Below, piece after piece: positions 42,850-53,878 of a stretch of DNA of 64,000 nucleotides. The translations under genes were made by a program, and so were the position numbers. Below the pieces are notes generated by a model, which saw only the letters and a program-made list of their open reading frames with translations, had not been told where the DNA came from and did not search any database. Source of the DNA: Oxytricha trifallax (taxonomy: Eukaryota > Ciliophora > Spirotrichea > Sporadotrichida > Oxytrichidae); assembly GCA_000711775.1 (NCBI GenBank), contig ARYC01001189.1, positions 54,587-118,586 on the forward strand, given 5' to 3'. How positions within the stretch are numbered: the first letter of the stretch is position 1; each line of letters starts with the position of its first letter.

Positions 42850-43860
42850 TGCTTAATTATTGGCTTAAGTTTCATCCAAATTACCAGTGCTCTTTGGTTT
42901 ATCAGGGGACTTGCTCTTGGATCTAGGCCCTTTATTAAGTAAGTTTTATGAAATATCGTTTTAGTCATCATCATTATCATCTAATTCTTCATCATCTTTA
43001 TCATAATTATTATTTTTTTGATTGTTACTGATCTTTTCATATTGCCTTTCGTTATTACTCAATTTAGACTTATTATTGAGATTTGGACTATGCTAGTTTT
43101 GAGGGTTTTATTTTGTTTGATGTTAATTAGCTTCAAGATATTATTGTTAATTTAAGAGATAAAATAATTGAATATAAATACTTGAAAAAACCCACATCCA
43201 AAGCCAAATATTTGAAGAGAAACTTCATCATCAATTAGAAATTATGAAAAGCAAAACTGTAAGGAAATTGCTTATCAAAGATTGAAAAATGAAGTCAGAA
43301 GATGATGTTTAAATTTTTCTTAATAAAAAATTAAAATTTGCATAACAAAGTGCTCAACTAATTATTTTCGTAGAAATCATTCATGTTGATTGTGAAACTA
43401 ATAACTATCAATATTATTGTTGATTATTTTGGTTTTGGTTTGCGTTATTATTGGCAATGGATTTGGATTGATTATTGATACTTGCTTTGGTTTTATTATT
43501 GTTTATGGTGTCAACACCATATTCATTAAAATCTCTTTCATTCACACTATCGTTGTCATCATCGTCATTATCATACTAATATCCATGTGGTTATTGGTAT
43601 TATTATAAACTTGTAATTTTTGATTATTCTAAAACCCCAAAACCCCTTAACGCTAATTATTACAACAATATTAATTGAGTTTCAAGGCGTTATTATTCTT
43701 TGCAGCTGAGTTATTTTTGCTCCCTCGTGCCTCATTATAATTAACTTGATTAAATTAATCGTCGTCTTGCATTTCAATATTATTAATATATTTTATAAAA
43801 TCTTACCTTCTATCTCGTTCTATTCAATTTAAAGTGGATGAATTATTAAAAGGATAAGTA
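42850..43860 (-). CDS. Asn/Asp/Gln-rich low-complexity protein
   Basis: Minus-strand islands: 43795-43620 (NQVNYNEARGSKNNSAAKNN), 43605-43400 (GYQYDNDDDDNDSVNERDF, then Asn-rich) and 43150-42860 (KDDEELDDNDDDQNDISQNL; GPRSKSKSPDKPKSTGNLDE). The acidic runs and SR/KS-rich C terminus suggest a disordered nuclear protein, but no family is recognised. Frames change between islands, so IESs lie between them. A telomere-like AAAACCCCAAAACCCC sits at 43631-43646, at or within the join between the first two islands. Confidence 0.5.
43631..43649 (+). repeat. Telomere-like (A4C4)2 followed by TTA, TBE-end-like
   Basis: AAAACCCCAAAACCCCTTA matches the first 19 bases (after the leading C) of the TBE termini at 59353 and 63241. 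The following bases (ACGCTAATT) diverge from the TBE subterminal region, and no transposon body is visible here. It may be a TBE relic, the end of another element family, or low-complexity coding sequence of the Asn-rich gene. Confidence 0.6.
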
Positions 43861-43942
43861 TAAATTAGTTATAATTAAAATAATGAAGTATAACTAAGCA
43901 ATGAGAAATAGCAATAAGCGAATGTCATAAACATTAATACAT

Positions 43943-45881
43943 ATGCTGTGTTTACTAGCACTTCATCTCATTTAAGTTTAAAGTGAAATAATCAATTTGC
44001 CAGTGGATGAATTCAGAATGAAATTCCCTCTATCAAATGGTTAGTAAAATATGATAAAGAATTACAAAAATAAAATGATATAAATTGATATGTGATTATT
44101 GACTCAATTTTATAGAAACCTTTAGCAATTGGAATGCTCATTTTGGCTCATCAGTTTTTATGAAGAATAGACTTGTACTTACTTCCCAAGGATTTGATAA
44201 ATCCGGACTTGTATTTAATAAATAAGTAAGTTAAGCTGCAATTGTTTTACATTAGCAAAATTTACTTTATAAATCTTTATATAAGTTAATCAATCCTGAT
44301 TAGCATAAAGTCATTAATCTTAATTTTAGCCATTTAAAACAAAAAACTTCGAGATGATTCTAGATTTTGAAATCGGCAATCACAAACAATCACCGCTAGC
44401 TAATGGGGTGATGTAAATATATTTCTTGGCTAATCATCCAGAAAAGACTTCGCATGAATTTTCAAGAGCGCTTAATCATTAGTACAAGGGTTTTATGATT
44501 GAAATCAAGGAAAATAGTGTCAGAGGCCCTCAAAAAGGAAAGGTATGTTATGAGATGGATAAAAAAATTATGAATCATGTATTTGATATACTTTTGAATC
44601 AGTTTTGTAACATTTATTAAACAGAACTCCCCACAAAGACTTCATGAGATATATGGTTTGAACAATAAAGAGGAAGGCGTGGCTACTAACAATATGAGGC
44701 AATCAAGTATGAAACCATTATTTTAACATATGAATGATTATAGTGTGCCGCTTTGCTTTTACTGAAGCATAAATGAAAATTATACATAAAGACGGCATTG
44801 TAGAAGTATAAGTGAAAAATAAGTTGCTTGATAGTGATTTTGAAGAGTGTTTCAAGGTCCAGGCTGATCTTACTCAGGAGAAATACTTCTTTGTATCTGC
44901 AAACAGTGGCAAAGCTATCAATAACTATCATTTTATTAACAAAATTGAAGTCACTGATTTGGATCAGACTATAGAGAGATCTTAATACGAGGAGCAGCAA
45001 AGAAAGAAGAGTCGCTAAGAAAAAGTGTTCATATAAACTGTAAGTTTTAGATTCCAAGTCAAAGATTTATTTTTATAGTCTGAAGACATTATTCATAAAA
45101 AGGGTGATCACTTTAACTCAACCAACAAGACAAAGCAGATGTACAATATTTAACTGCTGAGATATAACAATATCTTTACTCGTTTGATGACCTCGTTTAT
45201 CTTAAACTAAGACAAACAGTTAGAGCTTATGAGTGCTCTACCTAAGGATGTGACATTGATTTAAATACAATCGAATCTTGATAATAAATCCCTTTTTAAT
45301 AAATTTATCTAAGTACAAGTAATTTATTTAATATAAATCTTTTAGAAGCAAACGGTAGATTAGGCTAAATAGAAAACCTATTCTCTCAGAACATGCAGCA
45401 TATTAACAGAAAAGTTTAATTGCTAGAGCGTGCCTAGCAAGACTAAAAACTCACAGAGAAATTGGATAGACTGCAAACTGAGAGTAAAAAGATAGAAGAA
45501 GCATTGATGAATGTTAAAACTCCTATCGTTAGCTTTATGGAGAGCATGCAAGGTGATAGACTTTCAGATATAAAAAGTTAACTAATTTCAAAATTTATCA
45601 TAATTAAATCTTTACAAGATATGATTGAGAAGAGGAGACAAACAATTGAAGAGAGAAGTCAAACAGGAGAGATAGATGAAGAAAACATGCACAACATAGA
45701 GCATTCTCTAATGGAGCACATGAAATAAAAGATAGAATAAAGTCACAGAATAATTCAGGGACAATTAAAAGAGGACGATTTACTAGATTACATTCTAGTA
45801 TTTATGCTTGTGGGAGTGGCTGTAGTCGGATATTTCATGTGGAATAAAGTTAAAGAACAATAGAAGACTTTCTTATTGTGA
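43943..45881 (+). CDS. L-type lectin, ERGIC-53/VIP36-like cargo receptor
   Basis: ATG 43943 starts a signal peptide (MLCLLALHLIQVQSEIINLP). The lectin domain includes FIETFSNWNAHFGSSVFMKN, then FEMILDFEIGNHKQSPLANG, IYFLANHPEK and EKYFFVSANSGKAINNYHFI (about 44879). A coiled-coil stalk follows (LLERAQQDQKLTEKLDRL; MIEKRRQTIEERSQTGEIDE). A single C-terminal transmembrane helix (YILVFMLVGVAVVGYFM, about 45792) and a short cytosolic tail (NKVKEQQKTFLL) end at TGA 45879-45881. This architecture is that of ER-Golgi mannose-lectin cargo receptors. Around six IESs or introns interrupt it. Confidence 0.9.
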
Positions 45882-46000
45882 TGTACTAGGACACTTTTAG
45901 ACAGTTTTAAATTTGAGAGATTAATCTTTAAGTATATATTTTATCAATAACATCTTAAGATTCTTAATTAAGGTAGAGAATTATAGTCATTCATGTTAAT

Positions 46001-47280
46001 TCAATCACTTGATACTTGATTTGTGGTTGCTAAATTTTCATCTCCATCAAGTTTTTATCTCTTTGAGGAATTTGGATCCTTGCTTCTCTTTCCCTTTCTT
46101 ATTCTTCTCTTTTTCAGAGCAGAGCCATCATCGTCGCCTCCTCTTCTCTTCTTCCTTGGAACTGATAGTGGATTTGGTCCATTTGCTAATTTAGTCTTGA
46201 TACCCATACTATAACATTTAAATTAAAAGTGATTATAGTTTTACCAAAAGAGTTCTTTAACTTATTGCATTCTTTTATTTGCTTCTTTTGCTTTCTCTTC
46301 TTTCAATAAAACAATCATAAGATAACAAAGGAATATATAGCAATTATATTTAATTAATTTAATTAATTAACTTATTTCAAGAATTCCTTAATTTCTTCTG
46401 ATTAATCCTTAATAAATTGCTTCTCTTGTCTCGTAGGTTCATTCTTCAGCATTTCTTTCTATAATCGAATGATATTAGTATTTCATGTTAAAATAGAGGA
46501 AAGAATATAAATAATGTAGTGTAAAATCTTACCATTCTATGTTTTTCCTCAGTAATTTCGGTAGGTGAGTCCATAACTAATATACCATCTCTCTTAAAGA
46601 AAAATATAGGAACTGTCCCTAAATTTCTCAACTCATTTCTCAATTCCTCGTCATTAGTACAAACGAAGTGCTTTGCCTCGTTCTTTTTACCAATAAAATT
46701 CTTTATGCATTCATCTGGTGGCAAGATACCAAACAACAATTATAATGGTTGTAATTATTTGTGATTACCTTATAAATTTGTATTGCAGATTATTGAAAAA
46801 TGGCATATTGTACTATTATTGTTTTTTTAAGTAATATAAAATACCACCTGAATGTTTACAGGATTCCTTGACAATTTTCTTTGCTTCTTTTAGAGTATCA
46901 CCTACAACAGATGGCCCTAAAATTTCGAACTCTCTCAGAACACATTTTGTCATTAGTACTATAGAGTTAAAGCTATATTTTTGGAAATTTATTATCAAAA
47001 TTTTATTCAAAAGATATCGAAAACTGGGGTATCCATCAATAACTTGTAGAAATTATTAAACAATATAAAATGCATTGAATTATCTTCTTAATTAATTCAA
47101 ATATATCTTATTATATAAATCTATAAGATTATATAAATTCTCTCTTAGATTAAACTGGTTCTTGACTGCAAAATGGAAAAAATTTCCATCAAGCAGAATT
47201 TTGAAAGGAGGCTTGAATTTATAGACAACTTTGTAAAAATTTACAAATTTCTTGTACTTCTTTAAACGCTTTATTCTCAT
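46001..47280 (-). CDS. UTP23: rRNA-processing protein UTP23 (PIN-domain small-subunit processome factor)
   Basis: ATG 47280: MRIKRLKKYKKFVNFYKVVY, then PPFKILLDGNFFHFAVKNQ (first PIN strand with its Asp). Next are KCVLREFEILG and ESCKHSGG, then ECIKNFIG; the Cys/Cys/His/Cys set matches the zinc site of the family. HFVCTNDEELRNELR and VPIFFFKRDGILVMDSPTE complete the PIN-like fold. The lysine/arginine-rich C terminus (PRKKRRGGDDDGSALKKRR) ends at TGA 46001-46003. UTP23 acts in 18S rRNA maturation, including snR30 release, in the nucleolus. Four or five MDSs; the gaps are short AT-rich IESs. Confidence 0.93.
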
Positions 47281-47457
47281 TTATATATTAAATATTATAA
47301 TTAATCAAATTAGAATTATTATTAATAGTTATAATTAATTTAATGTGAAATTTTAAAAAGTGCTTTAATATAAAAGTTATAGATTAATCCTTTAAAATTA
47401 TTTATTCACTCACACTTTAATTTTGTAGTATTTGATTTTTTACTGTGTCAATATTTG

Positions 47458-49080
47458 TCATTCTTCAATTCCAAAAACATGTAAAGTCTTAACTTTAATT
47501 AGATTTTATTATAATCTTTTATACAGCTTTATAATTTTAATTTTGATTTACGTTAGATAAGCAAGATAACAGATAATAAGAAGCCCTCCAGATTATTTCC
47601 CAATATTCATCTAAGTTTTATAATAAACTATTGTAGTTATACAAATTACGATCAAAGCTGGCATAAATACTAAATGTGATGAGTGTAGAGGCTGCAATAT
47701 TTCAATTTCGTGTCTCTGTTTTTTAATCATTTTGAAGATCATAGCAAGTGGCATCAAAGTGAAGAAAGTGAACACTATTCCACTTAAGATTGATGTCATT
47801 CCAATTTAAAGTTCGTTTTTCTTAGAGGCAATAATTAGGTTAATGAGTTCAATGGGTGAAGAGCCCCATGATATAATAGTCAAGCCAATCATTAAAGAGG
47901 TCATATGCGAGTATATTGAAAGTACGCTGACCACAGTCAAAATGAAATCCATGCTTATGAAGAATATTACTACTATCAAAAGAAATGCCAAAATTGGAAG
48001 TTTTTCCACAGGAAGTATAAAGTTTAATGTTTTCAATGCTGGATAGCATGCTAATTCAAGGTAATGTAATACTTTACTTTCTTTTTCAAGGCTTTCTAGT
48101 TCTTTTGAGTAAGATTTACTCGACACGGAGTCTTAATCTTTAGTTACACTTTTATTTATAGATAAAGATTATTGACTATCTTTTGATTACAAAAACTTAA
48201 CTGGGCAGTTTTTATCTTTAGGTGGTGTTGTTGATGCATGTAAAGTATCTTATCTCATCTCACTTTCAGTGTTTTTCTCCATTTTAAAGATAATCCATAA
48301 ATAAACAATGACTAGTGCCAAAAGTCCGAATGCTTCATGCAGATATATTATCCCTTTGTATAGGACAATATCATAGATGAGCAGAGCAAAAATGAAAAAA
48401 CCCATATCTCTGTATATAGTCCTCATCATTTGCTGTTGCCCTCTATTTTATATTTTAAGTGAAGTAATTTCTTTCACTTAACTAATCAGGCTTTTATGTT
48501 CATCTATATCCAGATCATCATCCTCGTCTTGATACCTTGAAACCTCATTATCTTAATCCTAATTCATTTCTTTTAAGGTGTTTGGTTCATTCTTTTTGTT
48601 CAAACTATTTTTAACTTCAGGGGTTTATCCTGCGCTCGTGTTGTTCTTACTCTTGCTTTTGTCACTCTTCTAAGAGCTTTTACTAGCTGTAATGAACATA
48701 GCCACGGCTGGAACAACAGTGACTACAAAAACAGATGTACCTACATTGCATGCCACACCAAATTCAGTCATCTTTACTCCATGTTTAAGAAACGAGAGAA
48801 TTGTAGTTGTGAGCTCTGGCACCAAGTTACCCAAGGCTACAAGTATTCCTGTTAAGTCTCTACTCATGTTATACCTTCGTGAAATGTTCATGAGAGAGGG
48901 CATTAAAAACTTCTCAGCAATTAATCCTAGATTTAAGAGCAGATACAGACTAAAAACTATTTCGAAGATGAAAAACGACATGTTTTCTTGTAATTTGTAA
49001 AACTCGGTGTCTATCTCTTTTATGCTCTCACCCAAATTTACTGATTGCACTCCTACCATTATATTTATATTATTTCTCAA
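47458..49080 (-). CDS. Cation/Ca2+ exchanger of the CaCA superfamily (NCKX-like)
   Basis: One open frame of about 540 codons from ATG 49080 to TGA 47458-47460, with no IES. Alpha-repeat 1 reads TGILVALGNLVPELTTTI with a preceding membrane helix, and alpha-repeat 2 reads GLTIISWGSSPIELINLI, the family's G-x-x-x-x-x-x-G-x-S/N-x-P-E signature. About ten hydrophobic helices are visible, split by a central acidic loop (YQDEDDDLDIDEHKS, about 48520). The family exchanges Ca2+ for Na+ (with or without K+) or H+ across plasma or vacuolar membranes; ion specificity cannot be read here. It lies head to tail with UTP23, about 180 bp away. Confidence 0.88.
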
Positions 49081-49570
49081 ATTTACTAAAAATCAATTTA
49101 AACATCAAATCTGATATCATAAGAATTTGCTTATCATTTATTATTTATTTATTGGCATTTTCAAAGTAATTTTAGTAAAAATCTATAATAAAAACAATTT
49201 TTTTTATTTTTTTTGGTTTCTAAATAAATTATTAGTTTTATTAGTGATAATCTAAAATATTTTTTTGTAAATGAACGTATAAAATCTATTCTTTTTATGG
49301 AATTGATTGCTTGTATTTAAACCTAAAGACTAAGAATTCTTTTTTTCTTATATATTGCCTCATACTTTAATGATAAATAGATAAAAAATAATTTAAGTAA
49401 CTATATTTTAACTAGAAATACGGGAATATTTTGTTCATAATAACTTAAAAACTTTCAAGAATCTTATAGAATTTGATTTTAAATTGTATTTATAAATTAT
49501 TTGATATTAATTCAGACTAGAGTATTAGTAAATTAAAGATAAAACAGCGTGTAATTATAAATTTATAAAA
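49081..49570. other. AT-rich spacer between divergent genes
   Basis: A/T-run-rich intergenic DNA between the exchanger (minus) and the membrane coiled-coil gene (plus). No distinct promoter element was recognised. Confidence 0.5.
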
Positions 49571-50468
49571 ATGAACTCAAATAACACGGTCTACTCAACA
49601 TAGAATGATGAAAGCTATCTGGGTGCTATTGTGGCCTATTTCTTAATTGCAGCTTGTTTCTTTTTAATTGGGAGAAATTATGATAGAATTAGAAGTGAAG
49701 TGCAAAATAGAACAACTGTTAAAAGAACTAACAAGGTAGGTTTTCAATAGAATTAGCCTGATTAATTGAGATATTTTTTGTTTAAAATGGATGATGTTTA
49801 TTGTTAATTCTTGTAGTATTCAGAGTATTAGAAAGTCAAGAGAACAAAAGACGATGAGGAGGTAATTTTGATTTTATCTTAATGCATTCAATAATATAGT
49901 CTGGTGCACTACCCTTAGTTTCAGTGTCAAAGTCTAATAAAGAAAAATATCTGGAGAAAAATTTGGAAGAATCTAAAATGGTAAGTGAATTAATGCACAA
50001 TTGATATTTTTAAGTTCTTGAATCTGAATTCAAATTGTCAATAATTCTATATAGGAAATTAAGCAGCTTTCTTCAGAGTTAGGGAGAATGAGACAAAGAG
50101 ATTAAAGTTTAACAGCTGAAAATCAAATACTTAAATCTAAGCTAATGAACCAATAGAATGATTTAGGCAGCACTAATACAGCACTCTTAACTGCAGGATA
50201 ATCCACAGATTAATCAGATACTTTATCATAAAATCATATAGATTACAGTGGAGTTGGCTCCCGAGATAATCCTATTCATTAAAGATACGAAGAGTTCAAG
50301 AGCTCTTCATATTCAAATAGCAATACTAGCCCTTCAAATGTAAATCATGAGAAAGGTAGTAAGAAAAATAAAAAGAACAAAAATCTACCAAGTGAAGAAT
50401 CTCCCTAGAGCGATGAAGATGTAGTTAATGAAATTGATACATTCTTAATAGAGGACGAGGATCTTTGA
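49571..50468 (+). CDS. Membrane-anchored coiled-coil protein with three introns
   Basis: ATG 49571 to TGA 50466-50468. An N-terminal transmembrane helix (LGAIVAYFLIAACFFLIG) is followed by a basic patch, a coiled coil (EIKQLSSELGRMRQRDQSL, LKSKLMNQQNDLG), and a Ser-rich tail ending in an acidic motif (NEIDTFLIEDEDL). Three GT..AG introns: 49736-49816, 49862-49899 (38 nt) and 49981-50054. No pointer repeats border them, so the gene appears free of IESs. Function unknown; the topology suggests an organelle or vesicle tether. Confidence 0.75.
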
Positions 50469-50601
50469 GATAATAACGATTAATGTAATTTAAGATTTAA
50501 TGAGTGGAAATTTAATTTATACTGTGTGAATATTTTGTTAATTGTTAAATTAATCATTCCGCAAATTAACCATAATTTAAATATAAAAACTAAATCTAAA
50601 A

Positions 50602-51530
50602 ATGTGGATGGGCAGGTAAGATAAAATCAACCACCATCTAACTCAATTTCTAATTTCAATTTTTGTATAGTAAAGAGCACTACGATCGTGGTGTAAACAC
50701 TTTCTAACCTGAGGGAAGAATCTATTAGATTGAATATGCCATTGAGGCCATCAAGGTAAGTTTAATCGACCAGTTTTATCATACTTTCTGAAAATTAAAA
50801 TGAGATTTATTAAAACTTGGTTAAAGTTTGGATCAACAGCCATTGGTATCAGAACCAACGAGGGAGTTGTGCTTGGAGTAGAGAAGAAACTTCCATCAAA
50901 GCTTATGGAACCAGCTAAGTCAGAGAAACTAGTTGAGGTATGTAAAATTTGATTCTATCGCACGATGAGCAAGTTATCTGAATTATAATGTCAATATAGG
51001 TTGATAGACACTGCGGTTGTGCAATGAGTGGAATTGTCGGTGATGCTAGAATCTTGATTGATCATGCTAGAGTAGAAGCTTAAAATCATCGTTTCAACTA
51101 TGCTGAACCAATGACCATCGAATAAATCACAGAGGCAGTGAGTGATCTCGCTATCAACTTCGGAGAGGGTTATGAAGGGCAAAAGAGAAAGCCAATGGCT
51201 AGACCATACGGTGTTGCTCTCTTGATCGCAGGTGTTGACGAACGTGGTCCTCAACTCTATCAAACCGATCCCTCAGGTACTTTCTTGCAATGGCAAGCCA
51301 GAGCTATCGGTTCAGGTGGTGAGACCGCTATGACCTTCATCAAGGAGTCATTCCACAACAATATGACTCTCGCTGAAGCAGAAAAGTTGGTTCTTCAAAC
51401 TCTTAAGAACGTCATGGAAGAGAAGATTTCTAATGACAACATTGAGATCTCAGTTGTCAGAACTGACACCAAGCTGTTAGAGACTAGAACTCAAGAGTAC
51501 GTTCAGAATATTATTACTACACTTGCTTGA
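50602..51530 (+). CDS. PSMA5: 20S proteasome subunit alpha 5
   Basis: ATG 50602, with the alpha-subunit signature [20 protein letters not shown], then [39 protein letters not shown] and [20 protein letters not shown]. It ends at TGA 51528-51530 after about 247 codons, the usual length. The subunit forms part of the outer ring of the proteasome core. Three GT..AG introns (50616-50670, 50756-50826, 50938-50999) are spliced in frame; no IES. The last exon is strongly codon-biased toward C-ending codons, typical of a highly expressed gene. One notable difference: the region after FGEGYE carries a basic GQKRKP where many orthologues are acidic. Confidence 0.97.
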
Positions 51531-51794
51531 TGGAAATGCTTTATGATTAATATTTATCAATTTGTGTTGCTTAAGCTCAAAGGTTTTGTATAAAAAAGTT
51601 TAAATCGAACTTAAAAATTTCTTTCATAATCAAATTATTTTCAAGTTCAAGATTTACAAATTTCAAGAAATGATATCTTTCATTCATATTAATATCTAAG
51701 TTAAATATTAAAGGGTAAAAAAGTCTTGAGTTTTATTTTGTGAATATATATATTTCATTTCAAGTTAAAATATAATAATAATTATTAGCTTTTA

Positions 51795-52650
51795 ATGTCT
51801 CTTTCTCAATTAGATTTTGCTTTCTATATCGCAAAAATGGGCTAGGTAAAATTTAACCATGATATTTATCTTCTATGTTTTAGATCTCATCTTTGCTTTT
51901 AAATTTGGCACCTTTCCCCACATTCATGTTTTGCAATAAATCTCACTCTGAGCAAGTCAAACGATTAGACAGTATTTCCTATTTGTATTTGCTGACAGGG
52001 CTCTCTACAAATATAATATGGTTTGCATACGGTTACTAAGTTCAAAATCAAGACATCGTTCTTAACAACATTTTTGGTAATATTTACATTCATAACTGAT
52101 TAAAATATAGGCATGATGCTCTCTTTGATTTTGCTAAGTTTATATATGGGGATAATGCGATCAAGAGATGAAATTGTGATTTTGTATTGTTTCTTGCCAT
52201 TTTTCATGGCGTTTCTTATCAGTTCCGTGCCAGTAAATATTTGCGGGTTACTCGGCTCTGTGTTTTCAATCACTAGCAACCTGACTCCTCTGGAAAAAAT
52301 AGTAAAATTTAACTCAAAATAGAATACCCCTAATTTACTCGCTTATTATAGAGAGATGTAATTTACTCACACGATCCCAGATTCATTAATTTGACTATAA
52401 GTTCGTTCACTTGTTTCAATGCTTTCATGTGGTGTATTTATGGATTTCTAAGCAGTGATGTTTTTGTATTTACAAGCTAATTGATTAATTTCAATGCTTT
52501 ATCAAATAATTAAATAATAATAAATACACTCATAGTGAGCATTTTAATTTTTAATAAATAAATTTATAAAAAAATTGCTGGAATGATATAAATATTATTC
52601 TACTTATGGGCAAGCAAGAAAATTAGTGATTCAAATATAATAATGAGAGC
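51795..52650 (+). CDS. SWEET (MtN3/saliva) family sugar transporter
   Basis: ATG 51795. The first triple-helix bundle includes SYLYLLTGLSTNIIWFAYGY then NNIFGMMLSLILLSLYMGIM. The second contains NICGLLGSVFSITSNLTPLE, FNAFMWCIYGFLSSDVFVF and IAGMIQILFYLWASKK (about 52576), in the order of the seven-helix family; these are uniporters of sugars. Likely introns: a GTAAAA..TTTTAG unit near 51847-51884, one of about 35 nt near 52078-52112, and a possible 23-nt one at 52358-52380 (GTAATT..CCCAG) needed to keep the frame. A further interruption precedes the last helix. The exact end is uncertain because the next gene overlaps or follows closely. Confidence 0.75.
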
Positions 52651-53600
52651 TTTAATAAAGTTATTCAAGCTAACTTGGGTTGATGTGAAGACATTCTCTT
52701 CAAAATAATACGAAAACATCAAATAAACCATCCAAGGATTAAGAGAAATTAAATTTAGAAAATGCTAAGAAAATATCAATAACTGAACTTTTATCAGTAC
52801 CTGTAAAATTACTACAAAGTTTACAAAGTTACAACTTGAAAGAATATCTGTAGAAAATTGTTTCTTAATAAAAGCAGCAAGAAAAGTAGGAAGATTCAAG
52901 CTATGTATAAAACATTCAAGACTATATGGATGTTGAGAATTATACGCCAATTCTTCAATAAATCAATAGGAGAGATGATGATGATGATTGCGTATCACTA
53001 AAGAGCATGATTATATTTAAACATTTAATCAAATCTAATTTTATGATAAGATCTTAGAATTACTCAACTTTGTTACAAGAAAATGAGCCCTAAGACAATA
53101 TAACCTAAGATGAAATAAGGTACACATTCGATAACAATAATGACTTATTGGAACAGTAATCTATCAAATTTTGTAAAAGTAGTAATAAATAATTGAAATG
53201 TAAAACCAATAAGTTTGAGACAGATACCCGATTACGAGAATAGGATAAACCTAAAAAATAATTATAACTATAATAATTAAGTTACAAATTAATGAATTAA
53301 AGTTTAGCTTTTTAATTTTATCAGATCATGACATTGAAGTTAACATCATAAATTGAATTCTTAATTTAAGTTAATTAAATTACTAATTGTGATTGTCTTG
53401 AATGCAAAAAATATAAATAATATGGGAAGTAATTTAGATATTGCTAAAATAGATTCCTTGCTTGCTTATTTTTAGATTGGCTATACTTTTTCAAAATGCT
53501 AATTCAAAATGAAATTTTTAAAGTTAGAATATTTCTTAGTTGTTTTAAATGTTAAGCTAACACAAGCAAAAAGTAAATTAACTTTTGAATAAAAGCAAGA
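52605..53600 (+). CDS. Uncharacterised Gln/Asp-rich protein
   Basis: Coding-like plus-strand text from about 52690 (NNTKTSNKPSKDQEKLNLEN) continues as ISITELLSVPVKLLQSLQSY, DVENYTPILQQINRRDDDDD, and from about 53046 as RSQNYSTLLQENEPQDNITQ, up to a TGA near 53588. A short Cys-rich stretch, NCDCLECKKYKQYGKQFRYC (about 53385), could bind metal. MGKQENQ at 52605 may be the start, but a TGA follows directly, so an IES or a different start is needed. It may alternatively be a C-terminal continuation of the SWEET-like gene. No family recognised. Confidence 0.4.
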
Positions 53601-53878
53601 ATTCTTACTCATATAAAGTAAAAAAAAAAATGAAAAACTTTTATAATTTGTAATCATGAGTATTTTACCAAAAGAAAGGAGTTTATGCTAAATTAAAATT
53701 CCCCAAAAATAACTCCAAACTAGGGGTTTTTTATATTAATACAAGTCATTTCAATTAATTAAAAAGAATTTTAAATATTTAATCTACTTTCGAGTTAAGA
53801 TTAAGAATTTTAAAATAATTTTTTTTAATTTATCTAATTCCAAACTTGTGACATTTTGTAATTTACCCTACTTTTCTC

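Noticed and set aside
43417..43608. Plus-strand hydrophobic 63-residue ORF as a membrane protein
   Set aside because: Antisense of an Asn/Asp-rich minus-strand segment; the hydrophobicity is a codon-complement artefact.
44686..45057. Minus-strand 123-residue ORF
   Set aside because: Antisense to the lectin segment EKYFFVSANSGKAINNYHFI; no independent coding evidence.
48692..49000. Plus-strand 102-residue ORF
   Set aside because: Shadow of the cation exchanger alpha-repeat on the minus strand.
50991..51263. Minus-strand 90-residue ORF
   Set aside because: Antisense to proteasome alpha5 exon 4.
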